Positions 1 through 6,725 of a stretch of 37,214 nucleotides of DNA are shown piece by piece. The position numbers and the translations under genes were made by a program. Numbering within the stretch: position 1 is the first letter of the stretch; each line of letters opens with the position of its first letter. The stretch covers positions 1 through 37,214 of the IMG/VR virus record IMGVR_UViG_3300044516_000497. One strand, 5' to 3'. Under the pieces are notes generated by a model. The model searched no databases. It was not told the origin of the DNA and saw only the letters and a list, made by a program, of their open reading frames with translations. This DNA comes from a virus.

Positions 1-2
1 TT

Positions 3-629
3 GGTTCCTTTGTCGGGGCGTTGGGAAACATCGGGTATGGGTGGGCCTACCGAGTGCTTAACTCTCAGTACTTCGGAGTACCCCAGCGTCGTAGAAGAGT
101 CTTCGTTGTCGCACATTCTTCAGGAGACAGCAGACGTGCAGCCCAAGTATTATTTGACCCAGAAAGCTTGCGACGGGATACTGCGAAGGCTCAATCAAAA
201 GAAGAAGGTAGATTTTGGAACGGATCAACAGTAACTCAGACATTGGATGCAGTGCTACACAAAGGTCAAATGATGCCGGAGAAGAACCGATTCCCAGTAG
301 TGACGACTGGAGAGTTGTCGTGTTCGCACATGAATGTGACGAAGACGGAAATTGCCCAACATGTAACATTGATTACGCCGAGTGCAGTTGTCCTGGACCG
401 CATCAAGAAGATGAATATGAGTACAGCGAAGACTCTGACGGAATCCTTATTGCCCGTAGGATTGCGGAAGCTAACACCGACTGAATGCGAACGCCTTCAA
501 GGTTTTCCAGACGGATGGACAAACATACATTTAGAGACACCAGACAGCCCTAGATACAAAGCACTAGGGAATTCCATGGCTGTACCAGTCATGCGTTGGA
601 TAGGGGAAAGAATTAATGAACATAGCTAA
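3..629 (+). CDS. C5 cytosine DNA methyltransferase, C-terminal part (5' truncated by window edge)
   Basis: The frame is open from the window edge, so the N-terminal catalytic part (SAM-binding motif I and the PC motif) lies outside. What remains is the C-terminal half of a Dcm-type 5-methylcytosine methyltransferase: GVPQRRRRVF (motif VIII) near the start, a target-recognition stretch containing TLDAV and MPEKNRFP, KLTPTECERLQGFPDGW (motif IX), and YKALGNSMAVPV (motif X). The enzyme would methylate a specific cytosine-containing site, in a phage most likely to evade restriction. It overlaps thyX by 14 bp in a plus-strand unit of DNA precursor genes. The family is certain; the target site is not readable. 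Confidence 0.93.
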   Translation, partial: GSFVGALGNIGYGWAYRVLNSQYFGVPQRRRRVFVVAHSSGDSRRAAQVLFDPESLRRDTAKAQSKEEGRFWNGSTVTQTLDAVLHKGQMMPEKNRFPVVTTGELSCSHMNVTKTEIAQHVTLITPSAVVLDRIKKMNMSTAKTLTESLLPVGLRKLTPTECERLQGFPDGWTNIHLETPDSPRYKALGNSMAVPVMRWIGERINEHS

Positions 630-1260
630 ACTGGTAACAATCACGCCAGACGCAGAAGCACACATCGCCTACTGTGCTCGCGTGTCATCACCCAACCAAG
701 AGAATCCAGAAATCACGCGTCTTCTCAAGTACTGCATCAGCCACAAGCACTGGAGCATATTTGAGATGGCACACATGGTTGTCGAAATAAAGACCTCACG
801 TGCTATTGCTGCTCAGATTCTTAGACATAAGTCGTTTTCATTTCAAGAATTTTCACAAAGATATGCGCCTGTACCATCAGAACCACCACAGGTCATCGGG
901 ATGCAACGCCTTGCTGGCTCACACAACCGCCAATCAAGCTTGCCATTACCAGAGTGGGAAGAACTTACAGACCAGCAACAACTAGTGCTTATTCGGGCAG
1001 ATGACGTAGTTAAAAGTGCGTTCACTGTGTACAACGACTTGTTGCAATTAGGGTTTGCCACAGAGACAGCACGAATGATCTTGCCTTTGGCAACACCAAC
1101 GCGCATGTACATGGCTGGAAACATCCGAGACTGGTTGCACTACGTTGACTTGCGAATGCAAGACGATACACAACTTGAACACAGGCAGATTGCCGGCGAC
1201 ATCAAACTTATCATCGAAGAACAGCTGCCAACAATCTACGCAGCCATGTGGGGGAAATAA
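616..1260 (+). CDS. thyX: Flavin-dependent thymidylate synthase ThyX
   Basis: The 214-residue product converts dUMP to dTMP using FAD, NADPH and methylenetetrahydrofolate. The ThyX signature RHR-X7-S is present at residues 70-80 as RHKSFSFQEFS followed by QRY, with lysine in place of the third arginine. The C-terminal part carries the NIRDWLHYVDLR region, typical of the substrate site. The start has a GGGGAAAG leader inside the end of the methyltransferase gene. Its stop overlaps the dUTPase start (TAATG), so the two dTTP-supply enzymes are probably translationally coupled. Length and motifs fit a complete enzyme. Confidence 0.95.
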   Translation: MNIAKLVTITPDAEAHIAYCARVSSPNQENPEITRLLKYCISHKHWSIFEMAHMVVEIKTSRAIAAQILRHKSFSFQEFSQRYAPVPSEPPQVIGMQRLAGSHNRQSSLPLPEWEELTDQQQLVLIRADDVVKSAFTVYNDLLQLGFATETARMILPLATPTRMYMAGNIRDWLHYVDLRMQDDTQLEHRQIAGDIKLIIEEQLPTIYAAMWGK

Positions 1261-1685
1261 TGAACATCTTTGGATTAATAAACACGGACGAGAATGTATT
1301 CTTGCCAGCACAACAGACAACACGGTCCGCAGGTTACGACCTACGAGCACGTATTACAGAACAAGTGGTCATTCAGCCTGGTCAACGCACACTGATTCCA
1401 ACTGGTGTCTGCCTGACGAACGACATGCCGGATAACTACTTGCTTGCTGTGTGTAGTCGATCTGGCCTTGCAATCAACCACGGAATCTATGTGTTGAACG
1501 CACCAGGCATCATTGACGCTGACTTTGTAGGGCAAGAGATACAAGTCATCTTGGCTAACTGTGGATCTGAACCGGTTTACATCGCACCACGGCTACGCAT
1601 TGCTCAATGTGTACTCTTTGAACACAAAGGCCAAGTAGGAACCAATGAAACGCTACGCCTTGGTGGCTTCGGTAGCACAGGCTAG
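1260..1685 (+). CDS. dut: dUTP diphosphatase (trimeric dUTPase)
   Basis: The 141-residue product hydrolyses dUTP to dUMP and pyrophosphate, feeding ThyX and keeping uracil out of phage DNA. All five trimeric dUTPase motifs are visible in order: SAGYDL, SRSGLA, GIIDADFVGQEI, RIAQCVLF and the C-terminal RLGGFGSTG. I prefer the ATG at 1260, which overlaps the ThyX stop and has a GGGGG leader, over the upstream in-frame start at 1248. The gene is convergent with the phosphoesterase and the two stop codons overlap by 4 bp, leaving no room for a terminator. Confidence 0.96.
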   Translation: MNIFGLINTDENVFLPAQQTTRSAGYDLRARITEQVVIQPGQRTLIPTGVCLTNDMPDNYLLAVCSRSGLAINHGIYVLNAPGIIDADFVGQEIQVILANCGSEPVYIAPRLRIAQCVLFEHKGQVGTNETLRLGGFGSTG

Positions 1686-2572
1686 ATAGTCAGCTCACTG
1701 TGCACTAGGCACTCACGTATATTCTTGTCGTGAAAATCTTCGGCGTGCAACTTTAGTATCATGCCACCTTTTGGTAACGCGCTTCCATCCATGAGCGCTC
1801 CGTAGTTATCTTTACGGCCATGTTCCAATAGGTGGCTTGGTGTTGTGCCTGTGTATGTATCCATGTAAGCACCGGTACGAACAGTCAACACATCCTTCTG
1901 ACAGACTCTATTCTCTGGTTTAAACTTACCCGGATTATAGACAATCTTAGAGTCCCTACCAGCTTGCTTGTTGTGTGTGTGTCCACGCCAGATTGCATCG
2001 ACGCCTTCTAGCCACATCTGAGCACGTGAGAACGTAATAGCGCCTTTTGTTACTGGTGCACCACCACCTGCACCGTGATGGTAGTGGATTACATAATGGC
2101 CAAACTTCTTTCCTAATCCATTGACGTCCATACGAAGGTGTATAAATCCGTGATACCCACCGTAGTTAATCGGCTTTCCGCTTTCCTTTGCAAGCAAGAT
2201 ACACAGGTGCTTCACCGGCTCAATGTGATGGAATCTCGCAACACTATCATCGTGGTTGCCATCACCTATCATCAGGATCCGATCAGCGTAGGGCGCCAGG
2301 ATTTCATATGCCCAGCGGATAGACTCACCAATCATGTCGTCACCAGCAGTGAACATCCGTGGGTGTAAGTTGTTTGCGCGGTAACGCTTCCTATCACCAG
2401 GAAGGATAGCGTCGAACACATCACCATTGATGGCGATCAAAGCGTTCTCAGCTTCCGCACGCTTCAATTCCTTTTCAATTAACTTGTAATCAGTGTGCAA
2501 TGATCCGATGTGTAAATCGGACATCAAAGCAAGATTTAAGACGTTTCCACAGGAGTGCTCGATGACTGTCAT
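1682..2572 (-). CDS. Calcineurin-like metallophosphoesterase
   Basis: The 296-residue protein has the two-metal phosphoesterase motif series: DLHIG (Asp19, His21), GDVFD (Gly50, Asp51), GDGNHDD (around 103-109), the HYHHG histidines in the middle and GHTHNK near 195. The family includes nucleases such as SbcD/Mre11, phosphoprotein phosphatases and cyclic-nucleotide phosphodiesterases. The substrate cannot be told from motifs. Phage members are often near replication genes, so a nuclease role or a role in degrading host signal nucleotides are both possible. It sits after the terminator of the MuF gene and is probably expressed from its own promoter. Confidence 0.88.
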   Translation of the reverse strand: MTVIEHSCGNVLNLALMSDLHIGSLHTDYKLIEKELKRAEAENALIAINGDVFDAILPGDRKRYRANNLHPRMFTAGDDMIGESIRWAYEILAPYADRILMIGDGNHDDSVARFHHIEPVKHLCILLAKESGKPINYGGYHGFIHLRMDVNGLGKKFGHYVIHYHHGAGGGAPVTKGAITFSRAQMWLEGVDAIWRGHTHNKQAGRDSKIVYNPGKFKPENRVCQKDVLTVRTGAYMDTYTGTTPSHLLEHGRKDNYGALMDGSALPKGGMILKLHAEDFHDKNIRECLVHSELTI

Positions 2573-2637
2573 ATTTGATTATTGTCACAGGATTTGGTGT
2601 TTGTAGTAACAACAGTCAAGGGCTAACAGGATGCAAG

Positions 2638-2667
2638 TATATAGACTTGAACCACGCTATAGCACAA
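2638..2667 (-). promoter_or_regulatory. Candidate promoter for the phosphoesterase gene
   Basis: On the minus strand TTGTGC (2667-2662) and TATATA (2643-2638) are separated by 18 bp, upstream of the phosphoesterase ATG at 2572. The -35 box overlaps the T-run of the MuF terminator. Since that terminator separates the two genes, a promoter is expected here, but the -35 is a weak match. Confidence 0.3.
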
Positions 2668-2692
2668 AAAAAGGGCATCCGAAGATACCCTT
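2665..2692 (-). terminator. Intrinsic terminator with UUCG tetraloop
   Basis: On the minus strand a 7-bp stem GGGTATC/GATGCCC (one G-U pair) closes a TTCG tetraloop and is followed directly by seven T residues (2672-2666). It begins about 20 bp after the stop of the MuF-type gene. UUCG loops are a common, very stable terminator form. Confidence 0.88.
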
Positions 2693-2709
2693 AAGGTTGG
2701 ACATGAAGA

Positions 2710-3795
2710 CTAGGGAATGCCTTGCTCGCGCAAGACAGACAACGGAGTAATTCGGATAAGGTGGCCATACTCCGCTGTCTGCTCAATATATATCATTCTC
2801 TCAAGTGGTAGTCCAGCTTCATACATGGCATACCTTCCTGGGCCTAGGATGTCACGTAGGACGGCATCTGGCATCATGCCAATCAACTCATCCCTAGACA
2901 TATAGTCAGGCGGTGCGCCTCCACGAACAGACGCATACTCCATCCAAGTCATAGTGATCGGCACAAGGATACAACGACACCGGGGATGAGATTCAAACTC
3001 ATCGTTAGTAGCGTAGACTTTCCCGTGAAGCGTCAAGCATCCGACACACGTCTTGTTGTCAACGACAGCGACACGGCGATAACCCGTGACTAGCCCAGAG
3101 TTAAGTCTATTGATACTGGTAGCCACACGCCTTGTCGTAGCTTCGATTTCGGTAGTAGATATGTTCTCAAGCGCATTGTCAATGCTGTCTATGTATCCAT
3201 TGATCTTCCTGACCCAGTCTTTTGCATCGAAGTCTTGGCCAGCAAAGTTATCGGTCATCTCACGGAATATGCGAGTAAGCGTATCTGACGATGTGCTCTC
3301 AATAAGGTCTCGAAGGCTTTGTCCACCGTAACTGTTACCAGTAGTAAACTCCTCCTTTGAAGGTCTCCGGATGTTAGGGCTACGAACACGAGCCGGCTTT
3401 GAACCCATGCTAAAGATAATGACGTTTGGGTACATCATCAAGGTAGCAGCAATGGCAGCTTCCTGACCATTCGTGACAATCTCAGTAACCTTAGACACGT
3501 ATTGCTTGTGCTTTTCGTTATCTTGTAGTAACTCAACGATTTCTTGGTAGTAACGTTCAGCCTGGAATGCAGTGACGTCAGGAAGTTGCATCATGGCAAG
3601 GATGTCAATGATACGGTCGTACACATCCACAAACACGTTTGAGATGCGATCCTTCGCTATCCACAGAACTGCGTCTACTTCTTCGCGATAGTAACCAACA
3701 GCATTGTCATACTTGTTGACAGTCTCTTTGACTGCACCGGTGTTGGAGTGATTACACTCATCACCACAAACGTATGCCATCCATCCATCGTCCAT
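2710..3795 (-). CDS. MuF-type minor head protein
   Basis: The protein (361 residues from ATG 3795) ends with a MuF-like C-terminal domain: CVGCLTLHGK, then HPRCRCILVP, the Cys/His pattern of the phage Mu gpF family (minor head proteins that sit with the portal and may be packaged). The long N-terminal part is helical, with no motif I recognise. The ATG at 3795 has an AAGGAG leader nine bases upstream; an in-frame ATG at 3864 lacks one. The gene stands alone with its own terminator, far from the capsid genes, which is unusual. Some MuF proteins carry C-terminal toxins, but little follows the domain here. Confidence 0.75.
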   Translation of the reverse strand: MDDGWMAYVCGDECNHSNTGAVKETVNKYDNAVGYYREEVDAVLWIAKDRISNVFVDVYDRIIDILAMMQLPDVTAFQAERYYQEIVELLQDNEKHKQYVSKVTEIVTNGQEAAIAATLMMYPNVIIFSMGSKPARVRSPNIRRPSKEEFTTGNSYGGQSLRDLIESTSSDTLTRIFREMTDNFAGQDFDAKDWVRKINGYIDSIDNALENISTTEIEATTRRVATSINRLNSGLVTGYRRVAVVDNKTCVGCLTLHGKVYATNDEFESHPRCRCILVPITMTWMEYASVRGGAPPDYMSRDELIGMMPDAVLRDILGPGRYAMYEAGLPLERMIYIEQTAEYGHLIRITPLSVLREQGIP

Positions 3796-3808
3796 AAGAA
3801 CATTCTCC

Positions 3809-3838
3809 TTGCTATACAAGCGCAACCTGTTATAGAAT
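3809..3838 (+). promoter_or_regulatory. Candidate promoter for the 3882-5129 gene group
   Basis: TTGCTA (3809-3814) is followed after 16 bp by TATAGAAT (3831-3838), in the divergent gap between the MuF gene and the plus-strand small genes. Match to sigma70 consensus is moderate. The position, about 45 bp before the first start codon, is suitable. Confidence 0.35.
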
Positions 3839-3881
3839 AGTGTAACGTATTTTGATGCTATCACGGCATATTAGGGGCAAT

Positions 3882-4106
3882 ATGACAGACAAAACTCCAC
3901 GTACTCGCAGGGATTACCTGTGGGCACACCAAGAAATCCTTGCTGGTCGCAAGGTTATGCGCTTTGAAGCTCGTTGGTTTGTACAGATGGTAGACAAGCG
4001 CATGTGTACTTACCGTATTGACGGAGGCAACAACCGAGTATTTATCGGTATTACGACACTAAATTCAGCGGATCTTATGGCCCTTGATTGGGTTACATGC
4101 GAGTAA
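3882..4106 (+). CDS. Small DUF2829-like (Tad2-like) protein
   Basis: A 74-residue protein. The ATG at 3882 is chosen because AGGGG lies five bases upstream; TTG/ATG codons at 3852 and 3855 have no leader. The middle to end resembles the compact DUF2829 family: an ILAGRKVMRFEARW stretch (the usual 'ALK-GK-V-R--W' strand) and a closing DLMALDWV (usual 'DLLAEDW'). Known DUF2829 proteins include Tad2, which sequesters the Thoeris signal molecule. The same pattern recurs in the gene at 4440. The assignment is by eye from two short motifs, so an anti-defence role is inference. Confidence 0.5.
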   Translation: MTDKTPRTRRDYLWAHQEILAGRKVMRFEARWFVQMVDKRMCTYRIDGGNNRVFIGITTLNSADLMALDWVTCE

Positions 4107-4137
4107 AGGTATTTACAAGACAGAGGTAGATTGTTTT

Positions 4138-4440
4138 ATGACAAAGATATTTATACAAGATAACGGGTTTGACTTTCCATCGCATTGGCGGGAGACCTAC
4201 GAAGTCTGCGACGATCGTGGATACGGCGCCAAGGTTGCTGAATATGAGCAAGTCATCATCGGTGCAGTCATCCAAGAGATGCGTAACGTCAAGCATGGCA
4301 CACTGCAGCCAGAAGCACATCACCAGGCAATCCTTGACATGGTTAAGGATCTGATTGAAACAACGGTAGTAGACGAATGGCTGGAGGAGCTTACACAAAT
4401 CCTTAAAGACTTTAATTACGAGATTGCGTACGAAGACTAA
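4138..4440 (+). CDS. Hypothetical protein
   Basis: A 100-residue acidic protein starting MTKIFIQDNGFDFP, with a mostly helical middle (GAVIQEMRNV, ILDMVKDLIETT) and the ending NYEIAYED. I do not recognise a family. The ATG at 4138 has AGAGGTAG upstream; in-frame codons from 4084 overlap the previous gene and lack a leader. It lies between the two DUF2829-like genes, and its stop overlaps the next start (TAATG), so it is co-translated with the HTH-DUF2829 fusion. Confidence 0.65.
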   Translation: MTKIFIQDNGFDFPSHWRETYEVCDDRGYGAKVAEYEQVIIGAVIQEMRNVKHGTLQPEAHHQAILDMVKDLIETTVVDEWLEELTQILKDFNYEIAYED

Positions 4441-4868
4441 TGGATAAACGACGAAAACTAACCCTTGATCAGGTAGATGAAGTGCTTGCAATGGTTGACA
4501 AAGGCATGACGCTAGAATCTGTTGGTAGGGCAATGGGTGTCAGTACTTCGCACGTCCAACGAATGCGAGCAACACACAACAAAGGTGAAGTCAAATCTAA
4601 GCCTACGTCCTTATCCAGCTGCATGAAGTTTATTGCGAAAGGATTTCCGTTCAAGCGTGTTGGCTGGGATAACTACTTCTACTTCTATGACACTGACAAC
4701 TCCTGGTTCATAAAGTATAGGTATGTTAGTGACCACGGGGATGATTACGAAATCATCATGTATACGCTTGACTTGTCCCTGGAGTCATTGATGGCAAAGG
4801 ACTGGGTTGTACTTACATGGGATGCAGTAAGCCATTTTCATGGATGCGACAAAAAGGTAGTTGAATGA
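4440..4868 (+). CDS. HTH protein fused to a DUF2829-like domain
   Basis: A 142-residue protein in two parts. Residues 1-45 form a resolvase/Hin-type helix-turn-helix (LTLDQVDEVLAMVDKG, then ESVGRAMGVSTSHVQRM). After a linker, residues 60-140 resemble DUF2829: MKFIAKGFPFKRVGWDN at the start and LESLMAKDWVVL at the end. If the second part binds a nucleotide signal, as Tad2 does, the protein could be a ligand-responsive DNA-binding regulator; that is inference. The start overlaps the preceding stop. The HTH is clear and the DUF2829 likeness moderate. Confidence 0.6.
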   Translation: MDKRRKLTLDQVDEVLAMVDKGMTLESVGRAMGVSTSHVQRMRATHNKGEVKSKPTSLSSCMKFIAKGFPFKRVGWDNYFYFYDTDNSWFIKYRYVSDHGDDYEIIMYTLDLSLESLMAKDWVVLTWDAVSHFHGCDKKVVE

Positions 4869-4883
4869 CTAGGAAGTATATTT

Positions 4884-5129
4884 ATGATTACTCTATTTAC
4901 GGGCATACTAATTGGCATAGGCATCTGCTATCTAGGTAGTCTGATCTATGACATCGTCAAGTTTTACAACTTCAAGGCTTGGCTACGAATGAAAAATGTA
5001 GACATTGAAAGCATGGACGAAGAAAACATGCGTGCAGCCATGACAGCTTACAACCTACGTAAAGTACCCAACGTCATTGTCGAATTGATTCCAGATCCAG
5101 ACAGCGTAGATGACAAGGAAGTAGAATAG
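4884..5129 (+). CDS. Small single-pass membrane protein
   Basis: An 81-residue protein whose N-terminus is one hydrophobic segment (residues 3-25, LFTGILIGIGICYLGSLIYDI), followed by a basic stretch and an acidic cytoplasmic-type tail ending in DSVDDKEVE. AGGAAG lies about eight bases before the ATG. No family recognised. It is the last gene of the plus-strand group and is followed by the candidate small RNA region. Confidence 0.65.
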   Translation: MITLFTGILIGIGICYLGSLIYDIVKFYNFKAWLRMKNVDIESMDEENMRAAMTAYNLRKVPNVIVELIPDPDSVDDKEVE

Positions 5130-5180
5130 ACACGGAGCCAGCACAATAACTTTGGATTGGTAATTGATAGCTGACTCTAG

Positions 5181-5209
5181 TTGTAAAGAAATCCTTTACA
5201 GCTTATACT
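5181..5209 (+). promoter_or_regulatory. Sigma70-like promoter with embedded palindrome
   Basis: TTGTAA (5181-5186), a 17-bp spacer, then TATACT (5204-5209, five of six to consensus). A perfect inverted repeat TGTAAAG-N5-CTTTACA (5182-5200) covers the -35 box and most of the spacer, the usual place for a repressor operator. No open reading frame follows on this strand; the transcript would be the structured RNA ending at 5329. Confidence 0.5.
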
Positions 5210-5215
5210 TTTAAT

Positions 5216-5329
5216 GGCAGGGAAACCTGACTACGTTTGAACAACAACTGCTCACAAAGAGAAAGACCACTTGGAAGTCATAGCCCCAGATTACTGGACG
5301 AAGCCTATGATCTACAGGTGGTCTTTTTT
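5216..5329 (+). ncRNA. Candidate small structured RNA
   Basis: A transcript from the promoter at 5181-5209 would begin near 5216 and stop at the T-run 5324-5329, giving about 115 nt with no reading frame. It would open with a short hairpin capped by a GNRA tetraloop (CAGG-GAAA-CCTG, 5218-5229), continue with an unpaired A-rich section, and end with a three-tier stem (5265-5323). I recognise no known RNA family. It could be a regulatory RNA or merely an elaborate terminator; the independent promoter favours the former. Confidence 0.4.
5265..5329 (+). terminator. Extended intrinsic terminator between convergent genes
   Basis: Outer stem GACCACTTG (5265-5273) with CAGGTGGTC (5315-5323), middle stem TCATAG/CTATGA (5278-5283, 5305-5310), inner CCAG-ATTA-CTGG (5286-5297), then six T residues. 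On the minus strand the same stem is followed by a looser T-rich run, so it may also stop transcripts of the methyltransferase gene. Confidence 0.8.
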
Positions 5330-5351
5330 GTGGGTGGTTCCATTATGGAAC

Positions 5352-6524
5352 CTACCTTTCTAGAGCGTGCCTTATCCTAGCCTCAGCAATCTTGTAATAT
5401 TGCTCGTCCATCTCGCAGCCAATAAACTCAAACCCATCAAGCATAGCTGCTTTACCAGTAGTCCCGGAGCCCATGAATGGATCCAGTACTGTGCCTCCAG
5501 GCTGTGTTACGAGACGACATAGGTAACCCATCAGATCCACCGGTTTTACTGTAGGGTGGATGTTCCCATGCTCATCTAAGTCGCGATCCTTTTTCCCTGC
5601 CTTAGAACAATAGAAGAAGCGTGCAGCCGAACCCATAGAAGAGTCAGCTTGACCAGAGCGTACATAACCTGTAGGTTTACCGTCGTTATTAAAGTGCCTC
5701 GCACCATCGGTGCGAACCCATGAACCACCTTTAGTATTAGGAAACAGATCAAGCACCTGCTGCGATCCATCATGGATAAAGTTAGCTGGCCATCTACCTA
5801 ACGGGTTAGCAGGGTTAGCGCCACTAAGGTCACTACTATTCTTCCAGCTGTTATCCATAACACCGCCACGCTGACGTATCTGGTCCACACCCTTAGACAG
5901 CTTCTCATAGTCATCCGCATCCATAGGTACACGGCAAGCATCTATATTCATGCCGCCTGTCCCATACTCAAGTACATTCTTAGCAATAGTACCTATCAAA
6001 GGTTTCCGGGCTACTGTGATTGGCTCCAGTGAAGGTTTAAGAGCACTACCCCAGCCTTCCCACTTCTTAGCATCATCTGACTTAGCCTCATACGGAGGCA
6101 CAGGATTACTAGTAAGCTTATTCTCCTGCTCTACATCAGACGCCTGGTAACTACTAGCAGTAGGAATAGCCTTACCACGATTCCCATGACCATGTAACTT
6201 GTCAATCGAGACAGACACATTATGAGACTTAGGAAACCCACTCCCATAAACCCAAGCAATCATGTCCCTAATCTCAAAACCAGCATCCTCGATATTCACA
6301 GCCATACGATGCTGAGTACGAGTGCCAGCAAACGCTAACAAGTAACCACCAGGTTTCAACACCCTCAAACACTCACGCCACACATCAACAGAAGGAACAT
6401 CGTAGTCCCACTTCTTACCCATAAAACTCAAACCATAAGGAGGATCACACACAACACTATCAACACTACAATCCTCCAACAAACCCATCCCATCCAAACA
6501 ATCCCCTAACAACAACCTATACAT
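5352..6524 (-). CDS. Beta-class DNA methyltransferase (N6-adenine or N4-cytosine)
   Basis: A 390-residue protein with catalytic DPPYGLSF at residues 27-34 (motif IV) and SAM-binding LDPFMGSGTTGKAA near residue 350 (motif I). The order is that of class beta N6_N4_Mtase enzymes such as CcrM-like proteins. HPTVKPVDLMGYLCRL just before motif I is also typical. About 200 residues between them form the target-recognition region. No cognate endonuclease is adjacent, so it is an orphan enzyme. Its 5' half is strongly G- over C-biased on the coding strand, unlike neighbours. GGGGAGAT lies before the ATG. Confidence 0.92.
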   Translation of the reverse strand: MYRLLLGDCLDGMGLLEDCSVDSVVCDPPYGLSFMGKKWDYDVPSVDVWRECLRVLKPGGYLLAFAGTRTQHRMAVNIEDAGFEIRDMIAWVYGSGFPKSHNVSVSIDKLHGHGNRGKAIPTASSYQASDVEQENKLTSNPVPPYEAKSDDAKKWEGWGSALKPSLEPITVARKPLIGTIAKNVLEYGTGGMNIDACRVPMDADDYEKLSKGVDQIRQRGGVMDNSWKNSSDLSGANPANPLGRWPANFIHDGSQQVLDLFPNTKGGSWVRTDGARHFNNDGKPTGYVRSGQADSSMGSAARFFYCSKAGKKDRDLDEHGNIHPTVKPVDLMGYLCRLVTQPGGTVLDPFMGSGTTGKAAMLDGFEFIGCEMDEQYYKIAEARIRHALER

Positions 6525-6557
6525 ATATCTCCCCTATACCCATACACATCAACCGAC

Positions 6558-6658
6558 CCTTATACTAATTAGACTATATATATACAAAGAAGTAAGATTT
6601 CATAAGATGTATTTTTTAAACTCTTACTTCTTTGTATATATATTTAAATATATAAGGG
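6558..6658. repeat. Large AT-rich nested inverted repeat
   Basis: Perfect 22-bp arms (6576-6597 and 6622-6643, core ACAAAGAAGTAAGA) flank a 24-bp AT-rich centre. An outer pair CCCTTATA (6558-6565) and TATAAGGG (6651-6658) lies symmetrically outside. Each half contains TTGTAT then TATAAGGG reading outward, so mirror-image promoter-like elements are present. It could be a cruciform, a divergent control site or an origin element; nothing here decides. Confidence 0.75.
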
Positions 6659-6683
6659 ACCCCAAAAGCTACGCAAGATGACA

Positions 6684-6725
6684 AACTGAAAATAGATCCG
6701 ATATACATATCTATTTTTACCAGTT
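6684..6725. repeat. Second inverted repeat
   Basis: AAAATAGAT (6689-6697) and ATCTATTTT (6709-6717) pair perfectly around an 11-bp loop, and AACTG (6684-6688) with CAGTT (6721-6725) extends the stem past a 3-nt bulge. It follows the larger repeat by about 25 bp at the edge of the compositionally different island. Confidence 0.6.

Noticed and set aside
215-484. 89-codon plus-strand frame with an acidic cysteine-rich peptide
   Set aside because: It lies fully inside the cytosine methyltransferase gene in another frame; the methyltransferase motifs before and after it are in the real frame.
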